Assembly (NCBI RefSeq): GCF_000331105.1
Contig: NC_020054.1
Span: forward strand, 5,769,815 to 5,833,814
Origin: Fibrella aestuarina BUZ 2
GTDB lineage: Bacteria; Bacteroidota; Bacteroidia; Cytophagales; Spirosomataceae
Direction of reading: 5' to 3'
Length of the DNA: 64,000 bases
How positions within the stretch are numbered: position 1 is the stretch's first letter; each line of letters starts with the position of its first letter. Both the position numbers and the translations under genes were made by a program. Under the pieces are notes generated by a model. That model saw nothing but the letters and a program-made list of their open reading frames with translations. It was not told the origin of the DNA and ran no database searches. Below are positions 35,706 to 45,705 of this stretch, one piece after another.

Positions 35706-35983
35706 TTACTTTTTACTCCTTAAAAAGTTGGTCAACAATGCCGAAAAGATTACACAGCAAGCCCACATGCTCGTTTCTGGTATTGGAAGCCACTATCTAA
35801 CTATAAGAGTGTGTTGTCTGATCCTCGATTCAACGAAAGATACAACTGCCAAAGGCAAACCAAATTTTTTCTGGCAGCTGTTGACCTTAATTTTGTTGGG
35901 CCGAGTATTCGAAGGCTGTCAATTGGGATAGGTCCGGCCTTCGAGCTAACTAACTAGTAATCAATCAACCTCTTTCCCCTCAT

Positions 35984-36745
35984 ATGCCCCACCCCATGCG
36001 TTTTCTGTTCATTCTGCTTGCTAGCACTTTATTTACTCACTTAGCCGTAGCGCAGGCGGCCCAGAAGCCGCCGCTGCGAGTGAGTCGGTTGAGCGATCGG
36101 GTGTTTGTCCATACGACTTACGGCATGTATCAGGGCGAGCCGGTGCCGTCCAACGGGCTCATTGTCCGCACCGACGACGGCGTGGTGCTGCTGGACACGG
36201 GCTGGGATACCGAGGGTAATACCGACAACACCCGGCAGCTACTCCGCTGGGTGGCCGACAGTCTGCGCCTCCCCGTCCGGCTGTGCATCGTGACGCACTC
36301 CCACGACGATAAAGTGGGCGGCATCGTCGAGCTGCAAAAGGCGGGTATCCGGGTGGTGAGTACGCCGCTGACTGCGCAGAAAACTGTGAAACAGGGCTAT
36401 CCCTCGCCCGACGGCATCCTGCCCGCCGACACTACGTTTACGATCGGCAATGTACCCATCCGCACTTATTTTCCGGGTGAAGGCCATACGGTCGACAACA
36501 TCGTGGTGTGGCTCCCGAGCGAGCGCATTCTGCACGGCGGCTGCTTCGTCAAGAGTGTGGCGGCCTTCGGGATGGGCTACGTCGGCGAGTCGAACCTGAC
36601 CGCCTGGAGTGGCTCGATCCGGAACGTAAAAAAGCGTTTCGGCAACGCCCGCATCGTCGTGCCCGGCCACGAAGAATGGACTGGCCCGCAGGCGCTCGAC
36701 CACACGTTGCGCCTATTGGAAAAATACAACGCCAATCGTCATTGA
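35984..36745 (+). CDS. Subclass B1-type metallo-beta-lactamase
   Basis: 253 residues with a signal peptide of about 22-25 residues; starts at 35984 and 35996 are both possible. All B1 zinc ligands are present in order: His105, His107 and Asp109 in THSHDDKVGG, His168 in GEGHTVDN, Cys187 in HGGCFVKS, and His229 in PGHEEW. The Lys190 after the Cys ligand is the usual carboxylate-binding residue of B1 enzymes. It is a periplasmic enzyme expected to hydrolyse beta-lactams, including carbapenems in many relatives; the actual spectrum cannot be read from sequence. It is in normal-GC DNA next to the AT-rich island, with no mobile element seen beside it. Confidence 0.88.
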   Translation: MPHPMRFLFILLASTLFTHLAVAQAAQKPPLRVSRLSDRVFVHTTYGMYQGEPVPSNGLIVRTDDGVVLLDTGWDTEGNTDNTRQLLRWVADSLRLPVRLCIVTHSHDDKVGGIVELQKAGIRVVSTPLTAQKTVKQGYPSPDGILPADTTFTIGNVPIRTYFPGEGHTVDNIVVWLPSERILHGGCFVKSVAAFGMGYVGESNLTAWSGSIRNVKKRFGNARIVVPGHEEWTGPQALDHTLRLLEKYNANRH

Positions 36746-36784
36746 TCGCCAGCGCCCGTCCCGCCCGAGCGGGATACCCAGCCT

Positions 36785-37384
36785 ATGATGCCCGCCGATC
36801 AACTCATTGGCCTCTACCAGCGCCACGCCCTGGCTTATGACCACGACCGCGACCGGAGTCTGTTCGAGAAAGGCTGGCTCGATCGGCTGCTTGCCCTGCT
36901 CCCACCGGGCGCGGCGGTGCTCGATCTGGGTTGCGGCATGGGCGAACCCATCGCCCGTTACCTCATCGAGCAGGGTTGCGCCCTCACGGGTGTCGACGCC
37001 GCGCCGCTGTCCATCGAGCTGTGCCAACGTCGCTTCCCCGACCATACGTGGCTGGTGGGCGACATGCGCAACGTAGACCTGCCCCGCACCTACGACGCCA
37101 TTCTGGCCTGGAACAGCTTGTTCCACCTCACCCACGCCGATCAGCGGCAGATGATGGGCGTCTTTGGGCGCTACGCCGCGCCCGACGCCTGCCTGCTGTT
37201 TACCAGCGGTACTACCCACAGCGAAGCCATCGGCAGCTACCAGGGCGAGCCGCTCTACCACGCCAGCCTCGACACCGCCGAGTACCGGGCGCTGCTCGAA
37301 GCGCATGGGTTCTCGGTCGTGGCGCACGTGGTCGATGATCCCACCTGCTGCGGTCACACCATCTGGCTCTGCCAACGCCGCTAG
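36785..37384 (+). CDS. Class I SAM-dependent methyltransferase
   Basis: 199 residues. Motif I is VLDLGCGMGEPIARYL, motif II TGVDAAPLSIELC, and the post-motif region shows VGDMRNVDLPRTYDAILAWNSLFHL. It is cytoplasmic. The late Cys pair (DDPTCCGHTIW) is a frequent ending in this subgroup. The methyl acceptor is unknown. It follows the beta-lactamase gene by 39 bp on the same strand. Confidence 0.85.
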   Translation: MMPADQLIGLYQRHALAYDHDRDRSLFEKGWLDRLLALLPPGAAVLDLGCGMGEPIARYLIEQGCALTGVDAAPLSIELCQRRFPDHTWLVGDMRNVDLPRTYDAILAWNSLFHLTHADQRQMMGVFGRYAAPDACLLFTSGTTHSEAIGSYQGEPLYHASLDTAEYRALLEAHGFSVVAHVVDDPTCCGHTIWLCQRR

Positions 37385-37409
37385 CGTTACCCTTTTCGCA
37401 ACACAAACG

Positions 37410-37455
37410 AACGTACCTGACGCGGGCAAGCACCCACTGTTGCGTCAGGTACGTT
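37410..37455. terminator. Palindrome built from the dispersed octamer
   Basis: Arms AACGTACCTGACGC (37410-37423) and GCGTCAGGTACGTT (37442-37455) are perfect complements around an 18-base loop. Each arm contains one copy of the octamer GGTACGTT/AACGTACC. It lies 26 bases after the methyltransferase stop. The stem is strong but lacks a T-run. Confidence 0.55.
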
Positions 37456-37497
37456 GCCGTTTGGGCCAGCCTAAGCATGAAACGGGTTATCCACTTT

Positions 37498-37573
37498 TGC
37501 ATCATAGTTGCATTTATTTTAACCAATCGGTTGGGCGAAGCCATGTTTGTGTTTTATTTGCAACATAGTTGCA
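37498..37573 (+). promoter_or_regulatory. Two Zur-like palindromic boxes upstream of merC-cobW
   Basis: TGCATCATAGTTGCA (37498-37512) and TGCAACATAGTTGCA (37559-37573) are two copies of a 15-bp palindrome; the second is perfect (TGCAAC-ata-GTTGCA) and the first has one mismatch. Both continue with TTTAT. They sit 61 bp apart, the second ending 15 bp before the MerC-like start codon. Size, symmetry and the genes downstream (MerC, COG0523 GTPase) fit a Fur-family metal regulator, most likely Zur. Confidence 0.55.
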
Positions 37574-37588
37574 TTTATAAGCACCAGC

Positions 37589-37990
37589 ATGCCTTACTCG
37601 CTTCCACGCCGACATAAAGCGGATTACCTCGGTATCACCGGTTCCGTGCTTTGCCTCATCCACTGCCTCGTCACGCCCGTTCTGGTCATGACCTCCACCC
37701 TGCTCAGCCATGAGTCGTTGCGAGTCGGGTTTCTGAGTCTGGATTACGTCTTCATCGCCATCAACATCGCGGCGGTCTGGTCGGCGGCGCGGCATACGTC
37801 GCGGGTCATCGGCCGCTGCCTATGGGCCTTTCTGGCCCTGTTTGTAGCGGGCCTGCTCCTCGAATCGACCTACGAATCGGCGGCTTATCTGGCGTACGCC
37901 GCCTCACTGGGGCTGGTCGGTACGCACGTCGCTAACATCCGCCATTGTCGGAAAACCCACGCCCACCAAGCTAACACTACGTACCTATGA
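37589..37990 (+). CDS. MerC-domain membrane protein
   Basis: 133 residues from the ATG at 37589 ([15 protein letters not shown]). Four membrane segments are visible, with the MerC hallmark [11 protein letters not shown] in the first. MerC proteins move Hg(II) in mercury operons, but in Bacteroidota MerC homologues are commonly linked to zinc-starvation genes, not to merA. Here it overlaps the CobW GTPase gene by the ATGA junction at 37987-37990, so translation is coupled. Two Zur-like boxes lie upstream. A zinc-related role is inferred. Confidence 0.8.
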   Translation: MPYSLPRRHKADYLGITGSVLCLIHCLVTPVLVMTSTLLSHESLRVGFLSLDYVFIAINIAAVWSAARHTSRVIGRCLWAFLALFVAGLLLESTYESAAYLAYAASLGLVGTHVANIRHCRKTHAHQANTTYL

Positions 37991-39237
37991 ACACCATCCG
38001 ACAACTGCCCGTAACTGTGCTCAGCGGCTTTCTGGGCGCGGGCAAAACCACCCTGCTCAACCACGTCCTGCACAACCGCCAGGGGCTTAAAGTCGCCGTC
38101 ATCGTCAACGACATGAGCGAGGTGAACGTCGACGCGCAACTGGTCAACGCCCAGCATACGCTGTCGCGGACGGACGAAAAGCTCGTCGAGATGAGTAACG
38201 GCTGCATCTGCTGCACGCTGCGCGAAGACCTGATGCTGGAAGTGGAAAAGCTCGCCCGTGAAAACCGCTTCGACTACCTGCTCATCGAATCGTCGGGTAT
38301 TTCGGAGCCACTGCCGGTTGCCCAGACGTTCACCTTCCAGTCCAACGAGTCGGCAGGCGACGAAAACCGCATCGACCTCTCGCGCTTTGCTCGGCTCGAC
38401 ACGCTCGTGACGGTAGTGGATGCCTACAACTTCCCCCGCGATTTCGGCTCGATCGATACCGTGCATCAGCGCCATCTGAACCGGACCGCCGGACCGCTCG
38501 ATCCCGCTGACACGCGTACGATCGTGAACCTGCTCACCGATCAGATCGAGTTTGCCAACGTCATTATCCTGAACAAGACCGACCTGCTACCCCGCCACCG
38601 CGTGGGCGAGCTGAAAGCCATTCTGCATAAGCTCAACCCCAAAGCCCGGCTTATCGAGTCGCAGTTTTCGAAGGTCGATCCGGCCCATATCCTGAACACT
38701 CGCCTCTTCGATGTCGACGAAGCGTCGCAGTCGGCGGGCTGGATTCAGGAATTACAAAACCATAAGAATGGCGTTGCTCACACGCCCGAAACCGAGGCGT
38801 ACGGCATCGGGTCGTTCGTTTTCCGGGCGCGACGGCCATTTCACCCGGCTCGGTTCTGGACGTACCTGAGCGAGCATTTTCCAGCGGGCATCATCCGTAG
38901 CAAAGGCTTGTTCTGGCTGGCGTCGCGACCCAACGATGCGCTGAATTTCAGTCAGGCCGGGGGCAGCCTGCGGGCCGAATACGCCGGTGTCTGGTGGGCT
39001 TCCATGCCGTTGGGCCAACGTACCCGGCATGCTTCGTTTCTGGCCAATCAGCCGCAGATCGAGGCCCGCTGGCACAAACGATTTGGCGACCGGCAAAACG
39101 AACTGGTCATCATCGGGCAGGACCTCGATCAGGAGCAAATCACCGTCGAACTGGAGGAGTGCCTCTGCACCGAGCGGGAAATCAAACATATGGACAACCA
39201 GGGCGCTTTTCAGGACCCCTTCCCGGTCTGGGCGTAA
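37987..39237 (+). CDS. CobW/COG0523 GTPase, putative zinc metallochaperone
   Basis: 416 residues. Walker A is [15 protein letters not shown] near residue 15, the metal motif CICC follows at [12 protein letters not shown], and [11 protein letters not shown] plus NKTD complete the G3 GTPase. The C-terminal CobW_C domain is present. The length and the Asp/Glu-Cys pattern fit the zinc-regulated COG0523 group (ZigA/YeiR-like) that delivers zinc to client enzymes during starvation. Translationally coupled to the MerC-like gene and followed 18 bp later by the FAD oxidoreductase gene, it is the core of the probable Zur operon. Confidence 0.88.
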   Translation: MNTIRQLPVTVLSGFLGAGKTTLLNHVLHNRQGLKVAVIVNDMSEVNVDAQLVNAQHTLSRTDEKLVEMSNGCICCTLREDLMLEVEKLARENRFDYLLIESSGISEPLPVAQTFTFQSNESAGDENRIDLSRFARLDTLVTVVDAYNFPRDFGSIDTVHQRHLNRTAGPLDPADTRTIVNLLTDQIEFANVIILNKTDLLPRHRVGELKAILHKLNPKARLIESQFSKVDPAHILNTRLFDVDEASQSAGWIQELQNHKNGVAHTPETEAYGIGSFVFRARRPFHPARFWTYLSEHFPAGIIRSKGLFWLASRPNDALNFSQAGGSLRAEYAGVWWASMPLGQRTRHASFLANQPQIEARWHKRFGDRQNELVIIGQDLDQEQITVELEECLCTEREIKHMDNQGAFQDPFPVWA

Positions 39238-39255
39238 ACCAAAAACAACAGTACT

Positions 39256-40191
39256 ATGACAAACCAACAGCCCTATGATGTCCTGATTATTGGCGGCAGC
39301 TACGCCGGCATGAGCGCCGCGCTCGTATTGGGTCGCTCGCTGCGCCGCGTGCTGGTCATCGACGCGGGCCAACCGTGCAACCGACAAACGCCGCAGTCGC
39401 ACAGCTTCCTGACCCGCGACGGCGAAACCCCGGCGCGGCTGTCGGCCATGGCCCGCGAGCAGGTGAGCCACTACCCAACCGTCGAGGTACGTTCCGGTAC
39501 CGTCACCAACGCCGAACAGACGCCCGACGGGTTTCGGATAACGACGGCCCCCACCGACGGGGGCGCGGGCGAGTCGGCAACGGGCCGGAAGCTGCTGCTG
39601 GCAACGGGCGTTGTCGATAGCATGCCCGACCTGCCGGGTTTTGCCGAGTGCTGGGGGCGGTCGGTGCTGCACTGTCCCTACTGCCACGGCTACGAGGTAC
39701 ACGGCCAGCCGCTGGGCATCCTGGCCAACGGTGAGGTGGGCTACGAAATGGCTACGCTCATTCAGCAATGGAGCCGCCACCTCACCCTGTTTACCAACGG
39801 CCCCGCCACCTTCGATCCGGCCCAGCGCCAACGGCTCGACCGGCTTCAGATTCCGATCGTTGAAAAACCCATTGCAGCCTTTGACCACGAGGCAGGCCAA
39901 CTGACGGCCCTGCGCTTTACCGATGGCTCGCTGGCGCAGCCCACGGCGCTGTTCGCCCGCGTTCCGTTCCGGCAGTCAACCGATCTGGCCACGCAACTGG
40001 GCTGTACCCTCACGGAAAACGGCCTGCTCGACGTAACCGACTTCGGCGAAACCAACGTACCTGGCGTATTCGCGGTGGGCGATGCTACCACGCCCTTCCG
40101 GCAGGTCGCCATTGCGGTCGCTAACGGGGTTAAAGCGGCTGCCTGGATCAACCGGGAGCTGCTGACGGACGACCTGAGCCGGTTGGGCTGA
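39256..40191 (+). CDS. Thioredoxin reductase-like NAD(P)/FAD oxidoreductase
   Basis: 311 residues. The FAD motif GGSYAGMSAAL is at the N-terminus, the redox pair is CPYCHG (Cys-x-x-Cys), and the C-terminal FAD contact reads GVFAVGDATT. The NAD(P)H-binding loop is weak (GILANGEVGYEMA), so the usual dinucleotide may be bound poorly. Such proteins often follow COG0523 genes in Bacteroidota metal operons; here the gap is 18 bp. Possible roles are thiol or metal-thiol redox balance. True thioredoxin reductase activity is doubtful. Confidence 0.82.
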   Translation: MTNQQPYDVLIIGGSYAGMSAALVLGRSLRRVLVIDAGQPCNRQTPQSHSFLTRDGETPARLSAMAREQVSHYPTVEVRSGTVTNAEQTPDGFRITTAPTDGGAGESATGRKLLLATGVVDSMPDLPGFAECWGRSVLHCPYCHGYEVHGQPLGILANGEVGYEMATLIQQWSRHLTLFTNGPATFDPAQRQRLDRLQIPIVEKPIAAFDHEAGQLTALRFTDGSLAQPTALFARVPFRQSTDLATQLGCTLTENGLLDVTDFGETNVPGVFAVGDATTPFRQVAIAVANGVKAAAWINRELLTDDLSRLG

Positions 40192-40281
40192 CGGGCAGCG
40201 ACGCGGTTGACAAACTCCTTGGCGAAAACGGGGTTAATCCAAGCGGTAATCGTCTCTAGAAACCCAGCCTGTTTGCCCCTT

Positions 40282-40587
40282 ATGCACCAGCAACGTACCC
40301 AGCACACCATCGACGTACCGGCGCGGGCCTTCGCCGATCGCGTCGGGGCGCTTAGCGCGGCTCAGTCGCCAACCGGCTCGGTCTATTCCCGCCTCGCGCT
40401 CATTCATCAGGTCGCCAAAGCGTATGCGGTCGAAGCCGTTGTGGCGGCTGGGTACGTGCCGACTGATCAGCCTGGGGACGAACAGACGATGCTGGACCGG
40501 ATCGACATCGACGAACTGACGGACCCACCGCTCTACGAAGGCGTCGTCGACCCCGAAGACCGGGTCGTCATCCACTTCAGCTATTGA
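40282..40587 (+). CDS. Hypothetical small protein
   Basis: 101 residues from the ATG at 40282 (MHQQRTQHTIDVPARAF); the frame is open further upstream but without a convincing start. The sequence is acidic at its C-terminus (DRIDIDELTDPPLYEGVVDPEDRVVIHF), has no membrane segment and no recognised domain. It follows the FAD oxidoreductase by 90 bp. Codon use agrees with neighbours, and no competing gene lies on the other strand, so I keep it with moderate confidence. Confidence 0.5.
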   Translation: MHQQRTQHTIDVPARAFADRVGALSAAQSPTGSVYSRLALIHQVAKAYAVEAVVAAGYVPTDQPGDEQTMLDRIDIDELTDPPLYEGVVDPEDRVVIHFSY

Positions 40588-40723
40588 TGCCGGCCAACCA
40601 ATTTTAGGGTATCGGTGCCTGGTCCCCGTCTTTATTGTAAGTAGTCGCCATCATCGCGTGTCAACGCACCAGACGCCCGCATAAACCCTGCTCTGGCCTG
40701 ATGGCTGGCCCCGCTCACTTGCC

Positions 40724-43129
40724 ATGAAGCCGTTCATTTCCCTTTTTCTCGCCACCTCGCTTGGTCTGTCGGTCTGTGCAGCCCAGCAACCCGACAAAAC
40801 ACTGTGGTACAAGCAGCCCGCCCACTACTTTGAAGAAACCCTGGTGCTGGGCAACGGCACGCAGGGCGCGTCGGTGTTCGGCGGCGTCCGGTCCGACAAA
40901 ATCTACCTCAACGACGCCACGCTCTGGTCGGGCGGGCCGGTCGATCCCAACATGAACCCGGAGGCCTATAAAAACATACCGGCCATTCGGGAGGCGCTGC
41001 AAAACGAGAACTACCAACTGGCCGATCAGTTCCAGAAAAAGCTACAGGGCAAATTCTCGGAGTCGTATGCGCCGCTGGGTACGTTGTTTATCGATACCGA
41101 CGCCCCCGCCGACCCGCAAAACTATTACCGGCAGCTCAACCTCGCCGATGCCACTTCGCAGGTACGTTACACGGTCAACGGCGTCACCTTCACCCGCGAC
41201 TACTTTATCTCGAAGCCCGATCAGCTCATGGTGATCCGGCTCAAAAGCAGCCGGAAAGGCGCGCTGGGCTTCACGGTGCGGTTCAATAGTCAGCTACGAA
41301 ACCAGGTGAGCGCCACCGGCAACGTACTGAAAGCGACGGGCTACGCGCCGCAGAAGGCCGAGCCCAACTACCGGGGCAATATCCCTAACGCCGTTGTCTT
41401 CGACCCCGCCAAAGGCACGCGCTTTACCACACTGATGGGTATCAAAACGCAGGACGGCGGCACCGTGGCTACCACCGATACGTCGCTGACCCTGAAAGGC
41501 GGCACCGAAGCGCTGCTATTTGTGTCGATCGCCACCAGCTTCAACGGGTTCGACAAAGACCCCGCCACCAACGGGCTGCCCCACGAAACCATCGCCGCCG
41601 AACGCCTCAGCCGGGCCATGAGCAAGTCGTATGCGCAGTTGCTGGCGGCGCACGTGAGCGACTACCAGCGGCTGTTCAACCGGGTGAGCCTGCGCCTGAC
41701 CTCGGCCGAAACGATTCCCAACCTGCCCACCGATGAGCGGTTGCAGCGCTACGCCGAAGGCAAACCCGATACCGATCTGGAACAGCTGTATTTCAACTTC
41801 GGGCGGTACCTGCTCATCAGCAGCTCGCGCACGCCAGGCGTGCCGGCCAACTTACAGGGCATCTGGAATCCCTACATGCGCCCACCCTGGAGCAGCAATT
41901 ACACAACCAACATCAACCTACAGGAGAATTACTGGCCCGCCGAAACCGCCAACCTCCCCGAGATGCACGAGCCGATGCTGTCGTTCATCGGGAATCTGGC
42001 CAAAACGGGGACCATCACGGCGCGTACCTTCTACGGGGCCAACGGCTGGACCGTCGCGCACAACTCCGACATCTGGGCCATGACCAACCCCGTGGGCGAC
42101 TTCGGGCAGGGCGATCCCGTCTGGGCCAACTGGAACATGGGCGGCGCCTGGATCAGCACGCACCTGTGGGAACATTTCACCTTTGGGCAGGACAAGACGT
42201 ACCTGCGCGAAACGGCCTACCCGCTATTAAAAGGGGCCGCGCAATTCTGCCTTGACTGGCTGGTTCGGGATAAAGCGGGCAAACTCGTGACCTCGCCGGG
42301 TACGTCGCCCGAAAACCAGTACCTGACACCCTCGGGCTACAAAGGCGCGACGCTCTTCGGCGGCACGGCCGATCTGGCGATGGTGCGCGAATGCCTGAGC
42401 CAGACCCTACAGGCGGCGCAAGTGCTGAACACCGATGCTGATTTTCAGGCGACCCTAAAACAGACCCTAGCCGACCTCCACCCCTACCAGATCGGTAAGG
42501 CGGGCAATCTCCAGGAATGGTATTACGACTGGGCCGACGTTGATCCCAAACACCGCCATCAGTCGCACCTGTTCGGGCTGTATCCCGGCCACCAGATCCG
42601 GCCCGATCGCACACCCGAGCTGGCGCAGGCCTGCCGCAAGACGCTGGAGATTAAAGGTGATGAAACGACGGGCTGGTCGAAAGGCTGGCGCATCAACCTG
42701 TGGGCGCGGCTCTGGGACGGCAACCACGCCTACAAGATGTACCGCGAACTGCTCCACTTTGTGCTGCCCGACGGCGTCAAAACCGACTACGCCCGCGGTG
42801 GCGGCACGTACCCGAACCTCTTCGATGCCCACCCGCCCTTCCAGATCGACGGTAACTTTGGCGGCACCGCCGCCGTGGCCGAGATGCTGCTGCAATCGTC
42901 GGACAACGAAATCCGGCTGCTACCCGCCCTGCCCGACGCCTGGCCTGCGGGCAGCGTATCGGGCCTGCGGGCGCGGGGCGGCTTCGAACTGACCCTCGAC
43001 TGGCAGAACGGCCGGCCGGTAAAAGCGACAGTCTTTTCGAAAATGGGTGGACAGACAACCCTCGTCGGGGGCGGCAAATCCCAGTCACTCAACCTGAAAC
43101 CGGGGCAAAGGATAATAATCACCTGGTAA
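40724..43129 (+). CDS. Secreted GH95 alpha-L-fucosidase-like hydrolase
   Basis: 801 residues with a signal peptide of about 20 residues. The N-terminal GH95 domain begins with [22 protein letters not shown] and the LWSGG motif. The (alpha/alpha)6 catalytic domain shows [30 protein letters not shown] and, late, [17 protein letters not shown]. Family members cleave alpha-1,2-L-fucose or alpha-L-galactose by inversion. It acts outside the cytoplasm on fucosylated plant or algal glycans. It lies 55 bp before the glutaminase-like gene in the same direction. Confidence 0.92.
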   Translation: MKPFISLFLATSLGLSVCAAQQPDKTLWYKQPAHYFEETLVLGNGTQGASVFGGVRSDKIYLNDATLWSGGPVDPNMNPEAYKNIPAIREALQNENYQLADQFQKKLQGKFSESYAPLGTLFIDTDAPADPQNYYRQLNLADATSQVRYTVNGVTFTRDYFISKPDQLMVIRLKSSRKGALGFTVRFNSQLRNQVSATGNVLKATGYAPQKAEPNYRGNIPNAVVFDPAKGTRFTTLMGIKTQDGGTVATTDTSLTLKGGTEALLFVSIATSFNGFDKDPATNGLPHETIAAERLSRAMSKSYAQLLAAHVSDYQRLFNRVSLRLTSAETIPNLPTDERLQRYAEGKPDTDLEQLYFNFGRYLLISSSRTPGVPANLQGIWNPYMRPPWSSNYTTNINLQENYWPAETANLPEMHEPMLSFIGNLAKTGTITARTFYGANGWTVAHNSDIWAMTNPVGDFGQGDPVWANWNMGGAWISTHLWEHFTFGQDKTYLRETAYPLLKGAAQFCLDWLVRDKAGKLVTSPGTSPENQYLTPSGYKGATLFGGTADLAMVRECLSQTLQAAQVLNTDADFQATLKQTLADLHPYQIGKAGNLQEWYYDWADVDPKHRHQSHLFGLYPGHQIRPDRTPELAQACRKTLEIKGDETTGWSKGWRINLWARLWDGNHAYKMYRELLHFVLPDGVKTDYARGGGTYPNLFDAHPPFQIDGNFGGTAAVAEMLLQSSDNEIRLLPALPDAWPAGSVSGLRARGGFELTLDWQNGRPVKATVFSKMGGQTTLVGGGKSQSLNLKPGQRIIITW

Positions 43130-43184
43130 GCCCTTTGCTCCTGACAGGTGGCCGCGGCCGCCCATACCTGCAAACCTACTCTTC

Positions 43185-45689
43185 ATGCGTTCACCCTCAT
43201 CCGTTGGCCTGCTGGCCACAGCCTTCGCCCTGTCGTTTACGATGGGCGTCGCGCAGGAGCTCCGCCCGCCCGCTTACCCGCTCATTACGCACGACCCGTA
43301 CTTCAGCATCTGGAGCACCACCGATAAACTCACTGACAGCCCCACTCGCCACTGGACCGGCAAACCGCAGTCGCTCGAAGGCATCGTGCGGGTCGATGGC
43401 AACGTCTACCAGTTTCTGGGCGCGGTGCCGACCGTCTACAACGCGCTGCTGCCCACCGGCGAAGCCAAACCCTACACGGCCCAATACACGCTCACTGCCC
43501 CCGGCGCAGGGTGGGAAAAGCTCGACTACGCCGCCTCCGGCTGGAAAACCGGCCCCGGCCCCTTCGGCGACACGCCCGAGTCGCGCACGCCCTGGCTTAG
43601 CAGCCGCACCGACAAAAACGGGATTCACATCCGCCGCGAGTTTACGTACGATGGCAACGTGGACCCCGCCAAACTGCTGCTGGCCATCAGCCACGACGAC
43701 GATGTGGAGGTTTACCTGAACGGGACGCTGCTGCTCAACAAAACCTGCTGCGCGGGCGAATACCTGTACCTGCCCCTGTCGGAGGCCGGCCAGAAGGCGT
43801 TGCGCAAAGGCCGCAACGTGCTGGCGGTGCATTGCGTGAGCCCCGTAGGTGCATCGTTCATCGACGTGGGGCTGGTGAGTCCCGCCGCCACGGCCACCCT
43901 GCCCGTTGCCACCCAGACCGAAGCCCACGTCGCCGCCACCCAAACCGACTACACCTTCACGGCCGGTCCGGTCGACCTGCACGTCAACTTCCTGTCGCCG
44001 CTGCTGCTCGATGAGCTGGAAATCGCAGCCCGACCCGTCAGCTACGTCACCTTCGAGGCCCGCTCCCGCGACAACAAACCGCACTCAGTGCAGGTGTATT
44101 TTGGCGAGTCGGCAACCGTCGCGACCAACACGCCGGGGCAGGATGTAGTCACCAAAGCCGGGCAGGGCTCAGGCCTGACGTTCGCCGCCGTGGGCACCAA
44201 AGCCCAGCCCGTGTTGGGCAAGAAAGGCGACAACGTCCGCATCGACTGGGGCTATGCCTACCTGGCCGTCCCACAGGGCGCCGACAGCCGCGTGGTCACC
44301 GGTATGCCGGGCGCACTCAAGCAGGCGTTTGCGGCCAAAGGCCAACTACCCGTGACGAAAGGCGCGGCCGACGTGGCCAGTAATGTCACGCTGGCGACGG
44401 TGCTCAACCTGGGCAACGTGTCGAAAGCGGGCGCGGCCAAACACCTGCTGCTGGGCTACGACGACGTGTATTCGGTGCAGTATTTCGGGCAAAACCTGCG
44501 GGGCTGGTGGCATCGCGACCCGAACATGACGATGGAAAACACGCTGCAAGCCGCCGAAACCGACTATACCCGCCTGCGCCAGAAAAGCAGCGACTTCGAT
44601 AAACAGCTCTACGCCGACGCCCGCAAGGCCGGCGGCAAGGAATACGCCGACCTCTGCCAGCTCGCTTATCGGCAGGCCATTGCGGCCCACAAGATCGTGG
44701 CGGGGCCGAAAGGCGACGTCTTCTTTCTGTCGAAAGAGAATTTCTCCAACGGCTCCATCGGCACCGTCGACGTGACGTACCCATCGGCGCCCATGTTCCT
44801 GCTCTACAACAATGAGTTGGCCAAAGGGCTGCTCCGGTTCATTTTCGACTACAGCGAGTCGGGCCGGTGGAAGAAAGATTTTCCGGCGCACGACATCGGC
44901 ACGTACCCACTGGCCAACGGACAGACCTACGGCGAAGACATGCCCGTGGAAGAAGCCGGTAACATGATCATTTTGACGGCGGCTTCGGTGAAGATGGACG
45001 GCAACGCCAACTTCGCCCGCGAGCACTGGCCCACGCTCACCAAATGGGTGGGCTTCCTGAAGCGCGACGGCTTCGACCCCGGCAACCAGCTTTGCACCGA
45101 CGATTTTGCCGGTCACCTGGCCCGCAACGCCAACCTGTCGGCCAAGGCCATCGTCGGGATTGCGTGCTACGGACAAATGGCCGCGCAACTCGGCGACCAG
45201 AAAACCGCCGACGAGCACCTCACGCTGGCCCGCGATCTGGCCAAACGCTGGATGACGATGGATAAACTCGACGACGGCCCGCACTACGCGCTGACGTTCG
45301 ACAAAACGCCCGGTAGCTGGAGCCAGAAGTACAACATCGTGTGGGATAAGCTGCTGGGTCTCGATGTGTTCCCCAAAGAGGTGATCCGGGATGAACTGGC
45401 GTTCTACCTGAAAAAGCAGCAACCCTACGGCCTGCCCCTCGACAGCCGCAAGACCTACACCAAGTCGGACTGGATTATCTGGACCGCCACCATGGCCGAC
45501 TCGGATCGGGATTTCCGGGCGCTGGTCGAGCCGATCTGGAAATACGCCAACGAAACCCCAACCCGGGTGCCCTTGTCCGACTGGCACGAAACCACCGACG
45601 CCAAACAGGTCGGTTTCCAGGCCCGCTCGGTGGTAGGTGGGTACTTCATCAAGCTACTGGACGAACGCCTGAAACAGACGAAGAAGTAA
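43185..45689 (+). CDS. GtaA-like glutaminase family protein (DUF4964/5127/4965/1793)
   Basis: 834 residues with a signal peptide of about 22 residues. The N-terminus (LRPPAYPLITHDPYFSIWS) is DUF4964; it is followed by DUF5127, then the (alpha/alpha)6 part with LYADARKAGGKEYADLCQLAYRQAIAAHK (DUF4965) and the DUF1793 end (KYNIVWDKLLGLDVFP). Fungal relatives are secreted glutaminases, while most Bacteroidota members lie beside glycoside hydrolases and may act on glycans. Position after the GH95 gene supports a joint role in polymer breakdown. It ends at a perfect palindromic terminator. Confidence 0.85.
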   Translation: MRSPSSVGLLATAFALSFTMGVAQELRPPAYPLITHDPYFSIWSTTDKLTDSPTRHWTGKPQSLEGIVRVDGNVYQFLGAVPTVYNALLPTGEAKPYTAQYTLTAPGAGWEKLDYAASGWKTGPGPFGDTPESRTPWLSSRTDKNGIHIRREFTYDGNVDPAKLLLAISHDDDVEVYLNGTLLLNKTCCAGEYLYLPLSEAGQKALRKGRNVLAVHCVSPVGASFIDVGLVSPAATATLPVATQTEAHVAATQTDYTFTAGPVDLHVNFLSPLLLDELEIAARPVSYVTFEARSRDNKPHSVQVYFGESATVATNTPGQDVVTKAGQGSGLTFAAVGTKAQPVLGKKGDNVRIDWGYAYLAVPQGADSRVVTGMPGALKQAFAAKGQLPVTKGAADVASNVTLATVLNLGNVSKAGAAKHLLLGYDDVYSVQYFGQNLRGWWHRDPNMTMENTLQAAETDYTRLRQKSSDFDKQLYADARKAGGKEYADLCQLAYRQAIAAHKIVAGPKGDVFFLSKENFSNGSIGTVDVTYPSAPMFLLYNNELAKGLLRFIFDYSESGRWKKDFPAHDIGTYPLANGQTYGEDMPVEEAGNMIILTAASVKMDGNANFAREHWPTLTKWVGFLKRDGFDPGNQLCTDDFAGHLARNANLSAKAIVGIACYGQMAAQLGDQKTADEHLTLARDLAKRWMTMDKLDDGPHYALTFDKTPGSWSQKYNIVWDKLLGLDVFPKEVIRDELAFYLKKQQPYGLPLDSRKTYTKSDWIIWTATMADSDRDFRALVEPIWKYANETPTRVPLSDWHETTDAKQVGFQARSVVGGYFIKLLDERLKQTKK

Positions 45690-45705
45690 TCACGTGACTG
45701 ATTAC

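Noticed and set aside
35695..35931. 78-codon frame at the right end of the AT-rich island
   Set aside because: I considered a transposase remnant because another frame reads FNERYNCQRQTKFFLAAVDL, but I could not tie it to a known transposase family, and the composition is not convincing.
37589..37990. Mercury-resistance operon
   Set aside because: MerC stands without merA, merT, merP or merR and is coupled to a COG0523 GTPase, so a zinc role fits better.
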